Assembly: GCF_014696315.1 (NCBI RefSeq)
Contig: NZ_JACJPX010000038.1
Coordinates: forward strand, 1-64,000
DNA length: 64,000 nucleotides
From: Calothrix membranacea FACHB-236
Lineage (GTDB): Bacteria > Cyanobacteriota > Cyanobacteriia > Cyanobacteriales > Nostocaceae
Reading direction: 5' to 3'
Position 1 is the first letter of the stretch. Every line of letters begins with the position of its first letter. The notes under the pieces were generated by a model. It searched no databases and was not told where the DNA came from. It saw only the letters and a list, made by a program, of their open reading frames with translations. Positions 28,760 through 37,336 of this stretch are shown here, piece after piece. The position numbers were made by a program, and so were the translations under genes.

Positions 28760-30052
28760 ATGACTCCCAATCCCACCATTATGCAGGCTGTGGAACAACT
28801 GGGTTATCGCGTCACTGTTGGTGATGTCGCCACCCAGGCAGGATTAAATATTGCACAGGCTGGACAAGGGTTATTAGCTTTAGCATCTGATGCTGGCGGA
28901 CATTTACAAGTAGCAGAATCAGGTGATATTGTTTACCTATTTCCTAAAAATTTTCGAGCAATTTTACGCAACAAATATTTGCAGTTACGCCTTCAAGAAT
29001 GGTGGCAAAAGGTTTGGGGGACTCTGTTTTACTTAATTAGGATTTCCTTTGGGATTTTCTTAATTGTTTCTATCGTCCTCATTATTATTACCATCTTCTT
29101 AATTCAAAGTTCTCTCAACTCAGATCGTGATAGCGACAATAGAGGTAGTTATTCTGGGGGTGGAGGCTTCTTCTTTTTTCCTGATTTATTTTGGTATTTA
29201 AGCCCCAATTATCATACCGAATACCAGGAGCGACGGCGTGAAAGAAACCAGAATAGTAATCTAAATTTCTTGGAGGCAGTATTTTCATTTTTGTTTGGTG
29301 ATGGTAATCCTAATGCCAACTTAGAAGAACGCCGTTGGCAAGAAATTGCTGCTGTGATTCGCAATCATCGTGGCGCAGTGGTAGCAGAACAAATCGCTCC
29401 TTATTTGGATCATCTTGGTGAAAAATATCAACAAGAGTACGAAGATTATATGTTACCCGTACTTACAAGGTTTAATGGGCAACCAGAAGTAAGTCCAGAA
29501 GGGCAAATTGTTTATTACTTTCCAGAATTACAAGTTAGAGCTAGCACCCAGCGTCGTCAATCTATTCCTGTGTATTTAGAGGAATCACTATGGCGTTTTA
29601 GTGCAGCAGGTTCGGGACAAATTATGCTCAGTGCTGGGTTAGGCATACTCAATTTTGTGGGAGCCTTAGTACTGGGAAGTCTGTTAAGAGATGGTACTGT
29701 TGCAGCACAATTAGGCGGGTTAGTAGCTTTTGTACAAAGCATTTACTGGCTACTGTTAGCTTATGGAACAGGCTTTTTAGGTATACCATTACTGCGTTAT
29801 TTTTGGATTCAGTGGCGCAATCGTCAAATTACCGCACGTAACCGCGATCGCCTTTCTCGTGCCAGACTATTAACAGATGTGGATGCAAATCTACAGCACA
29901 AGATTGACTACGCTCGCCAGTTTGCTGCAGAAAAAGTGATTAGTAAAGAAGATTTGGTGTACTCTAGCGAGACTGATTTACTGGAACAGGAATTTGAGCG
30001 TTCTGCACAAATTGACAGTGAATGGCAACGACGCTTAGATGGGTCAAAATAA
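28760..30052 (+). CDS. Conserved cyanobacterial membrane protein of unknown function
   Basis: A 430-residue protein with a good ribosome binding site (GGAGGGGAG before ATG). The first 75 residues look like a winged-helix-like soluble domain (QLGYRVTVGDVATQAGLNIAQAGQGLLALAS). A strong membrane segment at about 92-118 is followed by a serine/glycine-rich linker and a phenylalanine-rich stretch (GGGGFFFFPDLFWYLSP). A soluble middle part repeats the helix-turn logic (IAAVIRNHRGAVVAEQIAPYL), then two or three membrane segments (about 285-345) and an acidic coiled tail follow. The two similar soluble parts suggest an internal duplication. No function can be named. Confidence 0.72.
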   Translation: MTPNPTIMQAVEQLGYRVTVGDVATQAGLNIAQAGQGLLALASDAGGHLQVAESGDIVYLFPKNFRAILRNKYLQLRLQEWWQKVWGTLFYLIRISFGIFLIVSIVLIIITIFLIQSSLNSDRDSDNRGSYSGGGGFFFFPDLFWYLSPNYHTEYQERRRERNQNSNLNFLEAVFSFLFGDGNPNANLEERRWQEIAAVIRNHRGAVVAEQIAPYLDHLGEKYQQEYEDYMLPVLTRFNGQPEVSPEGQIVYYFPELQVRASTQRRQSIPVYLEESLWRFSAAGSGQIMLSAGLGILNFVGALVLGSLLRDGTVAAQLGGLVAFVQSIYWLLLAYGTGFLGIPLLRYFWIQWRNRQITARNRDRLSRARLLTDVDANLQHKIDYARQFAAEKVISKEDLVYSSETDLLEQEFERSAQIDSEWQRRLDGSK

Positions 30053-30546
30053 TAGGTAATTCTTAGTTATTTTTGTTTTGCCACTCTCGGGAAACTTTTG
30101 CCATGTGTGAATTCTAGAGCTTTTGTATAGTAGGCGATGTCTACGACGGACTACGTCTACGCGTGATTCTTTTCTAATAACAAATACAAAAGCGATTTTT
30201 TTCAATAGTATAGCTTGTATTGATTTCTGGGAAAGTGACAGAAGAATATACAGCGTATTTCAGGTAAATGAGGTACGCGGCTAGGGGCACGGTACTGCCG
30301 TGCCCTTACAATTATCTGTACCTTACTAACTTGGAATCTGCTGTATATAGCCTCTCTATTTATTTAAGTATGCATATATCTTTTTTTACAAAAGTTAGTA
30401 AATTTTTTAATGTAAATTACCAACCGAAGAATCGCTATAAGGGAGAAGAACGCACTATAAGGCAGCATATCTACAAAATTGAGCCTTACAGTATATAATT
30501 GCTCTATTGTATAAAATAAATTCCAAATATCAAAATACTGAAAATC
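30053..30546. other. Intergenic region with repeats before a secreted protease
   Basis: About 490 bases. It holds the repeat at 30133-30164 and the MITE-like element at 30247-30347 (listed separately). The AT-rich last 200 bases presumably contain the promoter of the protease at 30547. No gene is supported. Confidence 0.45.
30247..30347. repeat. MITE-like element with long imperfect inverted ends
   Basis: The left arm (TATACAGCGTATTTCAGGT and onward to GGTAC) and the right arm pair over about 30 bases with mismatches, ending in GCTGTATA at 30340-30347. In the middle is a perfect hairpin GGGCACGG/CCGTGCCC (30285-30292 and 30298-30305). The whole 101 bp can fold into one stem. A 76-codon frame starting inside it is not taken as a gene. 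A separate GCGATGTCTACGACGGACTA-type repeat lies at 30133-30164. Confidence 0.6.
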
Positions 30547-31545
30547 ATGAGCAACTGGAAAACTAAACTCCTGACTAGTGGTTCTTTGTGCCTATTTTTG
30601 TTATCTGCAACACTTCCAGTATTAGCTAAACCAGCCACGCCAAAAAAACCAGCCCCCACATCCTCTTCCAATTATGAGCAGGCAAAAAAGCAACTTCCTG
30701 AAGATTTTTATGCCCTTTATCGAGTGATAGATAGAATTGCACGTGCTAATGAATTTGATAATCGACCTTGGCGAATTGTGACTATTCCTAAATATGATGT
30801 GAATGCATTTGCAACCGATGTCAATCTCATAGCGGTTTATGATGGTATCCTTGACCAATTAGCTGGTGATTCTTCTGCATTAGCTTGTGTAGTTGCCCAT
30901 GAAATGGGTCACCATGCTAAACGGCACATTGCAATTGGTGTAGCACAAAAAAATGAGTTAATTGCCAAGATAGAAGAAGAAGCAAAAAGAGAAGTTTTAG
31001 GAGAACAACAAGCAGCAAATGAAGAGTCAACGGCGGCTGTTGTTAGTGGTGCTGTAGTGAATCGCGTAGTCGGAGGAACTGTTGGTGGACTCTTAGGTTC
31101 GGTGCTGGGTAATCAAGGTGTGCAACGCCAAGCAGATTCACAAAAACGCATCAATGAGATTATTGAAAGAAAGAAAAAAGAACTAGAACAACGCCTAGCT
31201 GAGCAAGAGAGACAACACGAATTTGAAGCTGATGAAATAGGCTATATAGCTTCTGTAAAAGCCGGCTTTGATCCTGAAGGATGTCTGCGAGTTATGCAAG
31301 TTCTATCTCAAATGCCAGGTTCTGAAGCCGATTCAGGTCATCCAGCAGTACCTAAAAGAATTGAGGCGATTAAAGCTTTAATGATTAAATACCCACCTCA
31401 AACTTTAGCCAAAGAAGGTGAAGCCCGCATCTCTAAAACAAAACCTTTAACCTATAACCTTTCTAAAGATCGGGCCTCTTTAAGAATTAACTCTACTCGC
31501 GGTGGTTCTCAAGCGGATGATATAGATCGTAGATTTGGTAAATAA
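30547..31545 (+). CDS. Secreted M48 family metalloprotease with a glycine-zipper insertion
   Basis: 332 residues with a signal peptide (hydrophobic 11-25, likely cleavage after LPVLA at about 27) followed by a Pro/Lys/Ser-rich linker, so it is exported to the periplasm or thylakoid lumen. The zinc site is HEMGHHAKRH (H118, E119, H122), and the third ligand is in HEFEADEIGY. Between them lies an unusual insertion: an alanine/glycine stretch (SGAVVNRVVGGTVGGLLGSV) and a charged helix (RKKKELEQRLAEQERQ). This resembles BepA/LoiP-type periplasmic proteases. Substrate unknown; envelope protein quality control is the likely role. Confidence 0.85.
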   Translation: MSNWKTKLLTSGSLCLFLLSATLPVLAKPATPKKPAPTSSSNYEQAKKQLPEDFYALYRVIDRIARANEFDNRPWRIVTIPKYDVNAFATDVNLIAVYDGILDQLAGDSSALACVVAHEMGHHAKRHIAIGVAQKNELIAKIEEEAKREVLGEQQAANEESTAAVVSGAVVNRVVGGTVGGLLGSVLGNQGVQRQADSQKRINEIIERKKKELEQRLAEQERQHEFEADEIGYIASVKAGFDPEGCLRVMQVLSQMPGSEADSGHPAVPKRIEAIKALMIKYPPQTLAKEGEARISKTKPLTYNLSKDRASLRINSTRGGSQADDIDRRFGK

Positions 31546-31699
31546 AAGCGCTATTTTCTACTAACTCAATCAACTGTTTAAAATTGACGAAAGCATATCA
31601 AAATTGGTAGGTTGGGTTGAGAATAGCAAAACCTAATCTACCCAAAATCAAGTTTTTAGCTCTCACGTAACCTGATTGATGAAAAGAACAAGTCGCAAC

Positions 31700-33037
31700 T
31701 TATTGTTTCATAGACTGTAACCGCTGTAAAAACTTGGCAACATCTTTGCGAGGTTCTCGATTTAGCTTTAATTCAATCAAAGTGGTTGTAAAGGGCCAGA
31801 AAAGTCTCACTTTGGATTCCCGTAGTAGGTATGAGATATCCATCTGTGCATCCCATTCTCCCTTGTTATTAACACCCAGATAGTCAATTAACTGTGAGCC
31901 TGATGATGCAATAACGCGCATCATTAAATTTGGCAAATTCGTGGGTTGCTGCAAATTTTGGGGATTGAGAATCCGATTTAAGTTGACATAGAAGCAGCGA
32001 AGACTTTTATCTCCACTATATGTATGTACGTTGGCAGCAAAATTATCTATGGCTTGGAAATTATCATTACCTTGGGTAAATACCTGAATGTGGTAATCAG
32101 GAATTGGATCGTCACGTTCATCCACTGCACGAACAACAAACTGCTGCCACAAATCAATATTCTTCGGTGTGAGCTTCTCAGTAGTTTTTTTGTACCAATC
32201 CTGAATCTTATTTTCGGGGGTGAATTGCAGTGCTTCACAAACTGCATCCACTAGTTCATTGCGAGGATTGCTCATAATTGTCTGGTGATTTACATCCTCA
32301 ACTAATACTGTGGGTGCGATACCTTCGTTCTTTGAACCATCAAAATCGATTCGTTGCTCTTCCTCCTGCTGCTTGGTTAAGTCAAGTACAATCTTGCGGC
32401 TATTTAAACCACAACCCGCCCAGCGCACAGTACCATCAGTTCCGGGATCGCTGACTAATTTGGCTAAACCGCTATAGGGACTTGTACCACAGAAGGTAAA
32501 TACATAAGGGGTATCATTTTTGTTCCCATAGAATATTTCACTGCCAAATAAATCTTTATGCGCCAAATCCCAAGTAAATTTGCTTCCTAGTTCCAATCCA
32601 TCCAAAACTAAATCCCCTGCTTCTAAAAAGTCGGGGCCAAACTCCTTGTTTCCTTTAAACATTGCACCTAACCAACTCCGTCCCTTATGAGCCAAGGGAG
32701 AACCGAAGGTAGCGGGTGCTAGCCCAATCAAGTGCTTAAGCCGATTCCGTCGCTTTTGTGAGTAAGCAGTCAACCAAGCGCGAATTACCAGCATCCCAGT
32801 TGAGTGAACGATCGCATCAAATTCCTGATCTGGGTCTAACCCTCCCTCTATAGATAATGCCCGATCAAAACCTTCAGCAATATCTTTAATTGTGACTTCG
32901 TTAGTCAGGGTTACATAGCTACAGACGTGGATAGTTGAGACATCGTAGCCACGCGCTTCTAGCTTTTTTTCCCACACTTTGAAAGATTCACCAGAAGCAG
33001 AGTAGCCGTGAATTAAGACAATTGGATTACTGCCCAT
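31700..33037 (-). CDS. Lipase-like alpha/beta hydrolase
   Basis: A 445-residue protein. It opens with PIVLIHGYSASGESFKVWE, a classical oxyanion-hole region, and has the nucleophile elbow at VHSTG (S79), where the usual first glycine is valine. The middle part (LAPATFGSPLAHKGRSWLG) is typical of lecithin:cholesterol acyltransferase or triacylglycerol lipase relatives, and an HQTIMSNPRNELVDAV segment supplies a plausible catalytic histidine. The C-terminal 160 residues look like a beta-rich accessory domain. No signal peptide. Its target lipid or ester is unknown. Transcribed leftward on its own. Confidence 0.78.
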   Translation of the reverse strand: MGSNPIVLIHGYSASGESFKVWEKKLEARGYDVSTIHVCSYVTLTNEVTIKDIAEGFDRALSIEGGLDPDQEFDAIVHSTGMLVIRAWLTAYSQKRRNRLKHLIGLAPATFGSPLAHKGRSWLGAMFKGNKEFGPDFLEAGDLVLDGLELGSKFTWDLAHKDLFGSEIFYGNKNDTPYVFTFCGTSPYSGLAKLVSDPGTDGTVRWAGCGLNSRKIVLDLTKQQEEEQRIDFDGSKNEGIAPTVLVEDVNHQTIMSNPRNELVDAVCEALQFTPENKIQDWYKKTTEKLTPKNIDLWQQFVVRAVDERDDPIPDYHIQVFTQGNDNFQAIDNFAANVHTYSGDKSLRCFYVNLNRILNPQNLQQPTNLPNLMMRVIASSGSQLIDYLGVNNKGEWDAQMDISYLLRESKVRLFWPFTTTLIELKLNREPRKDVAKFLQRLQSMKQ

Positions 33038-33625
33038 ATAGTTTTGTTAGATATTAATTCAACATGCAAAATCAAGATTCTGAACTTGTGAAAGTAGCCG
33101 AGAATATTATTTTTGAGAAATGCTCAAGACTTGCTGAAGATTGCCATAGAACTTAAAGGCACATTATCTCAGGTTTAATTTGTAATTAGCCTGCAACTTT
33201 GAAAAAATTTGCCTAATGTCACATTTGCTTTTAGAAGTGAAGAAAAAGCCGCAAAATAACGTTATTTTCCATGTAAGACGGCTAAAATTGCGCGTTAACT
33301 ACTGATTATTATCAGCGTATGAAATTTTTGTACCCTTACTTTGGCTTGGGTTGTAGGAATTAAATAATTGATTGTTTAGACTTTTCTGATAGCAGTATTT
33401 ATCTGTTTGCATCTGTTGTGGCGAAATATTTATTAGTATTCCTACCCTACACAGGATATTTATTTCAAAATACTTATAATACGAATTTTCCAGACCTTGC
33501 AACACATCAATGATTTGTAAGGACGCACAGATGTGCGCCCTTACTCATATATTTGTGCTGGTATAAATTACATTATTTGAAACTAGCTATTGCTATCCAG
33601 CATTGTCTCAAAAAAATAACTAAAT
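33038..33625. other. Intergenic region with a hairpin repeat
   Basis: About 590 bases between two leftward genes. At 33517-33544 an almost perfect 13-bp hairpin (GTAAGGACGCACA/TGTGCGCCCTTAC, one mismatch) resembles the small palindromes scattered in Nostoc genomes. A 68-codon frame at 33299-33505 has no coding character. No further features are seen. Confidence 0.45.
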
Positions 33626-34003
33626 TTAATTATGGGCGTAAGCGATTGTGCTGAGAAGAGCATTTTCTGCTTGTCGTGAATCTAAGCGAGTATGCTGCAC
33701 CACAATTGGCACATCTGACTGAATGACACTAGCAAAATCAGTATCGTGAGGAATGGGTTCTGGATCTTTGAGATCATTAAAGCGAATATGTTTTGTTCGT
33801 CTTGCAGGTACTGTGATTTTGTAAGCACCTACAGGTTCCCTATCGCTATAGTAAATCGTGATTTCTACATAAGCATCTTGGTCACCAGCATTTAAAATAC
33901 ACACTGTTTCATGACTAATAAACTGGGGTTCTGGGCCAGTACTATAAGCCGGAATGTAACCTTCTGCGATCGCCCAGCAAGTACGTCCAATTGCCTGACT
34001 CAT
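33626..34003 (-). CDS. Sensory rhodopsin transducer homologue (ASRT family)
   Basis: 125 residues that match the Anabaena sensory rhodopsin transducer almost end to end: IGRTCWAIAEGYIP, PEPQFISHETVCILNAGD, VPARRTKHIRFNDL and QHTRLDSRQAENALLSTIAY. The known protein is a soluble beta-rich tetramer that binds the cytoplasmic face of Anabaena sensory rhodopsin and has been reported to bind DNA. A strong AGGAGGAG lies just before ATG 34003. No rhodopsin gene is adjacent; the upstream neighbour on the same strand is acsF. So here it is an orphan, or its receptor lies elsewhere. Family is certain; a light-signalling role is inferred. Confidence 0.92.
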   Translation of the reverse strand: MSQAIGRTCWAIAEGYIPAYSTGPEPQFISHETVCILNAGDQDAYVEITIYYSDREPVGAYKITVPARRTKHIRFNDLKDPEPIPHDTDFASVIQSDVPIVVQHTRLDSRQAENALLSTIAYAHN

Positions 34004-34083
34004 TTACTCCTCCTGATGCTAAACAGCATAATCTTGCGGTTATCTATTTAAAGTACAAGATTAATATGAGCAAAAAGTGACAC

Positions 34084-34115
34084 AAAAAAAGTGGTTCTAT
34101 TCACACAGAACCACT
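34084..34115 (-). terminator. Rho-independent terminator of acsF
   Basis: On the minus strand a perfect 9-bp stem (AGTGGTTCT at 34107-34115 and AGAACCACT at 34090-34098, read on the minus strand) is followed by a run of T (34084-34090). It lies 26 bp after the acsF stop codon and separates it from the transducer gene. Confidence 0.8.
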
Positions 34116-34140
34116 CAAAATTTTGTCAAATCCTAATTAA

Positions 34141-35217
34141 CTAGCGGGCCATACCTTGAGCAGAAACCGCATCAATGGGTTTCATGAGGTACAGCTTAAC
34201 CATATGCCAACCAATAGAGGCGAGAGTTGGCAACTTCTGGAAGAATTGCAGGAATTTAGGAGTTTGAGAGTTGGCGATCGCATTTAATTTTGCCATCTTC
34301 TCAACACAAATATCCAAGCGTTGATAAAACTCTGGATTATCAACATCCAGCATCAATGGGAAAACTCTTCCTGCAGTTTCATTGGTCTTTTTGATCACAT
34401 GGATGTCATATTCCCGTGCATCCAATCCTAGAGAAGCATAAAAGTCTTTGCGTTGCAGGTCATTGAGATACATCGTGACAAACACTGACAACAGGAAGAA
34501 GCGACTCCATAGCTTCGCCTTCCAATCATTCAACATTTGTGGTTGAGATTGCATGACTGCATCAAAGAAATCACCATGACGGTTTTCATCCTGACACCAG
34601 TTTTCAAAGAAGCGGAAAATGGGATAAATCCGGTCTTCGGGATGTGCTTCTAAGTGACGATAAATGGTGATATAACGCCAATAACCAATTTTTTCTGAAA
34701 GATATGTGGCGTAGAAAATAAACTTTGGCTTAAAGAAGGTGTAATCGCGGCTCTTAGTCAAAAACCCTAAATCTAAGGAAAGATTAAAGTCTGACATCGC
34801 TTTGTTCAAAAAGCCAGCATGACGGGCTTCATCCCGTGACATCAAGTTAAAGCACTCGGCTAAAACTGGGCTTTTATCTTTCAAGCGGCGGCCCAGTTCT
34901 TTGTACAGCAAAAACCCGGAAAACTCGGCTGTACAAGAACGCTCCAAAAATTCAACGAATAAACGGCGAGTTTCCCCATCAATATGATCCCAGGATTGTT
35001 CAAACTCGGCATCCCGAACAAAATGATGGCGGTTGTAATCAGCACGAAACTCTTCGAGAATGGCTTGTAACTCGTCTTCGTTGACGGAGATATCCATCCG
35101 CGCCATTTCATCAAAGTCGGTGGTGTAAAACCGGGGTGTTAATAGTGTTTCTTTTGCCGGGACTTTAATCCCTGGACGCAATTCTTCAAAGCCTGGTTTT
35201 TTGAGGGAATCTACCAT
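34141..35217 (-). CDS. acsF: Mg-protoporphyrin IX monomethyl ester oxidative cyclase
   Basis: Diiron enzyme of aerobic chlorophyll synthesis that forms the isocyclic E ring, working in the thylakoid membrane. The 358 residues cover the whole family length. Iron ligands are visible in two helices: [10 protein letters not shown] and [11 protein letters not shown], with further glutamates in [15 protein letters not shown] and [10 protein letters not shown]. Cyanobacteria often have two paralogues, an aerobic and a micro-oxic form; the latter usually sits with heme oxygenase and hemN genes, which are not adjacent here, so this is more likely the aerobic one. Long upstream region of 670 bp; own terminator downstream. 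Confidence 0.95.
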   Translation of the reverse strand: MVDSLKKPGFEELRPGIKVPAKETLLTPRFYTTDFDEMARMDISVNEDELQAILEEFRADYNRHHFVRDAEFEQSWDHIDGETRRLFVEFLERSCTAEFSGFLLYKELGRRLKDKSPVLAECFNLMSRDEARHAGFLNKAMSDFNLSLDLGFLTKSRDYTFFKPKFIFYATYLSEKIGYWRYITIYRHLEAHPEDRIYPIFRFFENWCQDENRHGDFFDAVMQSQPQMLNDWKAKLWSRFFLLSVFVTMYLNDLQRKDFYASLGLDAREYDIHVIKKTNETAGRVFPLMLDVDNPEFYQRLDICVEKMAKLNAIANSQTPKFLQFFQKLPTLASIGWHMVKLYLMKPIDAVSAQGMAR

Positions 35218-35885
35218 GTTTTGATTTCTCTTCTGTCTTTATTATCTTCAGTACACCAGAAAGCCAACGTCAGACGCTCTCAAGGCGTAACTAGACGACA
35301 TTGACACTCTCCCATCTGCAAAAATTTGGGAGATTCTTGAGCAGACATTGCCTAGTTACATTTAGTAGTTATGCTACTAGAATTGGCTAGGTCTTACATA
35401 TCTTGTCCTACCCGAACCAACTAGGATATTACGTGTTCACCTAGAGTCCTGTTTATGGGTAGCTCTCCAAGCATTTAGGGTTTATCTGGTGAGATTGCTC
35501 TCTAACCCAGTTTCCTGTATGCCCTACAGTACACTCTACAATTCGTAATTCTTAAATGAGCTTTTCATTACGAATTACGAATTATCAATTACAAATTATA
35601 TTATTGCTAAATCCGCTAGCTTGTGAGCCAGGGATACAGTACTTATCACTAAGGCTGATAAAGTTCAGTCTATCAAGGTACAGGCTCAAAATTTGTAGAT
35701 AAAACGTTAAGAGTTGCAACAATAGTTATATATGCGGAATCCCCAATTCAGCATTGGGAATCAGCTAGCCCTTTGTTTCAATACAGCTTGTGGGCGAAAA
35801 GCTAACCAAAAGTTTAGTATGAAACAAAACAGCGCCACAAAAGCGTCTCAGATTGTAAGCGCGAATCCAAGGGAATCAAAACAAC
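35218..35885. other. Divergent intergenic region between acsF and a TM2 gene
   Basis: 668 bases shared by two divergent genes. It contains AT-rich inverted copies of the AATTACGAATTA repeat at about 35540-35600 and a compact structured segment at 35624-35688 (listed separately). Promoters of both genes should lie here, but I cannot assign them with confidence. Confidence 0.45.
35624..35688 (+). other. Nested inverted repeats, possible structured RNA or operator
   Basis: Three nested pairings: TGAGCC/GGCTCA (35624-35629 and 35683-35688), GTAC/GTAC (35639-35642 and 35678-35681) and TTATCA/TGATAA (35643-35648 and 35656-35661). They would fold into a branched hairpin about 200 bp before the TM2 gene. 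No T-run follows, so it is not a simple terminator. Confidence 0.35.
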
Positions 35886-36380
35886 ATGAAGGTTGATAAT
35901 AACACCAATCAAGACCGTCTTCTTGTTTCCTACATCTTGTGTGCTATCGGGTTTTTCGGCTTGGGGGGACTGCATCGGATATACAACGGCAAAATTGGGA
36001 CGGGTGTGTTGTGGCTGTGTACGTTTGGGTTATTCTACTGTGGGCAGTTGGTGGATTTATTCCTCATCCCTAACATGGTTGACGAATATAGCCTCAAACT
36101 GAGGTCAAAAGCGGGTTTATCTCCCTTGGGTGTACCATTGAATCAACCTGCGATCGCTTCTCAAGTTTATCGCCCTACTGGTAACCAACTGATAGTTAAA
36201 CTGATTGAAGTGGCAGAAAAAAATGGTGGCTATCTCACTGTGACTCAAGGTGTGAAAGGCACAGGAGCTAGCTTTGCAGAAGTAGAAGCCGCACTCAAGG
36301 AAATGTATAAATCAGGTTACGCCAAAATAGATAACGACCCCAGAACTGGAGCCGTTACCTATCATTTCCATGAACTTTAA
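35886..36380 (+). CDS. TM2 domain protein
   Basis: 164 residues. The first 65 form a TM2 domain: two membrane helices joined by a short loop with FGLGGLHRIYNGKIGTGVLW and CGQLVDLFLIP, the usual GxxGxHRFY-like and D-x-F-x-I-P signatures. The C-terminal 70 residues (QLIVKLIEVAEKNGGYLTVT through AALKEMYKSGYAKID) look like a winged-helix or similar small soluble domain facing the cytosol. Function of TM2 proteins is unknown. It is divergent from acsF. Confidence 0.82.
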   Translation: MKVDNNTNQDRLLVSYILCAIGFFGLGGLHRIYNGKIGTGVLWLCTFGLFYCGQLVDLFLIPNMVDEYSLKLRSKAGLSPLGVPLNQPAIASQVYRPTGNQLIVKLIEVAEKNGGYLTVTQGVKGTGASFAEVEAALKEMYKSGYAKIDNDPRTGAVTYHFHEL

Positions 36381-36386
36381 AGGTAC

Positions 36387-36656
36387 TAAGATAGGTCGGC
36401 GAAATTAAAGATAACTAGCTGAGGCTGTCATTCTTACAAAGTTCTGAGCGGAGGAAACCTCCGCTCAACGCCAGTTCGTTCAAGTCGGGAGACCCGCCCA
36501 CACGACTGGCTCGACTTTGCGCTTTGTCCTTAGTCATTGGTGAGCCACTGCGTTGGACGGGTTCCCCGGCTTAAAGCAAGTGGCGACATTGGTAAGGATT
36601 TCAAGCCTATTTACGTTTTTTAACATAGTTTGCTTTATTTCCACCGACTTAACTTA
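36387..36656. repeat. MITE-like repeat, family A, copy 3, with nested insertions
   Basis: The outer ends match the other copies (ATAGGTCGGCGAAATTAAAG at the left; CCACCGACTTAACTTA at the right). The interior is interrupted by two oppositely oriented copies of the GC-rich element also found at 3823-3853 (36482-36512 and 36542-36572) and by a palindrome around GGAGGAAACCTCC. The core pieces GGCTGTCATT and TGGTAAGGATTTCAAGCC are still recognisable on either side. Confidence 0.6.
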
Positions 36657-36681
36657 TCTAGCATTTTTGTCATTTGTCTCA

Positions 36682-36737
36682 TAACTAATAACTAATAACT
36701 AATGACAAATGACAAATGACAAATGACAAATGACTAA
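36682..36737. repeat. STRR heptamer array
   Basis: Eight tandem heptamers: TAACTAA three times (36682-36702), TGACAAA four times (36703-36730) and TGACTAA once (36731-36737). Such short tandemly repeated sequences are typical of heterocystous cyanobacteria. The last unit overlaps the stop codon (TAG on the minus strand, 36734-36736) of the convergent gene. Confidence 0.8.
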
Positions 36738-37336
36738 TTTCTACCTAGCCACTTTTGTCCGTTTAAGCGCTGCACTAAACCAAATACTAGCAAGTCCAGA
36801 GTGATTTTACGTTCATCTATTAAGAAGGATTCTAGTGTGCTAGGTTTTTTACCTTCATTACAAGAGAATCCTTTTTTCCCTTGAATATCTTCATCGGGGA
36901 AATAAAGATTAAACTGGCGCAAACCGTTTTGCCAACTTCCCACAAGTTGGTAGCAGTCCTCGGCTGATTCAAAGCCAGAGATAGGAACCTTCTGTTTAGC
37001 AAAAGACAACTGTAAATCAGCGACACCTTGCTGAGTAATTGCTGTTTGTACAGCTGGTAAGTAGTGTTGCTCGATAAACTCTACAAATGGCTTATCTTCA
37101 ACAGCAGGAGCCTTTTCTTTTTTGGCTGCGGCGGCTTTAGCAGCGGGTTTTTCTTCTCCATCTGCTTTAGCGGCAGGTTTTTCTCCTGCGGCTTTAGCTG
37201 GAGGTTTTTCGCGCTTGGGAGGTACAGCAGTTGCTTTGGAATCTGGCTTATTGGCAGTAGGGAGGTCTGTCGCTACTGGTTGGTCAGTGGTGGGAGCTAC
37301 CTCTCCCGCTTGATTTTGATTGGTTTCGTCTGCCAT
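36734..37336 (-). CDS. DUF2996-type cyanobacterial protein with a Lys/Ala/Pro-rich N-terminus
   Basis: 200 residues. The first 78 are low-complexity and rich in Lys, Ala and Pro (repeats such as KPAAKA), probably disordered. The C-terminal 120 residues form a globular domain beginning KPFVEFIEQHYLPAVQTAI and containing CYQLVGSWQNGLRQFNLYFP and ERKITLDLLVFGLVQRLNG, which I associate with DUF2996. No signal peptide or membrane helix. Function unknown. Its stop codon is formed by an STRR unit. Family name from memory. Confidence 0.75.
   Translation of the reverse strand: MADETNQNQAGEVAPTTDQPVATDLPTANKPDSKATAVPPKREKPPAKAAGEKPAAKADGEEKPAAKAAAAKKEKAPAVEDKPFVEFIEQHYLPAVQTAITQQGVADLQLSFAKQKVPISGFESAEDCYQLVGSWQNGLRQFNLYFPDEDIQGKKGFSCNEGKKPSTLESFLIDERKITLDLLVFGLVQRLNGQKWLGRN

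Noticed and set aside
30268-30498. 76-codon open frame on the + strand
   Set aside because: It starts inside the hairpin MITE-like repeat at 30247-30347 and reads through AT-rich DNA; no protein pattern.
33299-33505. 68-codon open frame on the minus strand
   Set aside because: Composition follows the local AT bias and there is no ribosome binding site.
36682-36737. Possible CRISPR-like repeat array
   Set aside because: Units are direct 7-base tandem repeats without spacers, which is an STRR and not a CRISPR array. No cas genes are present.
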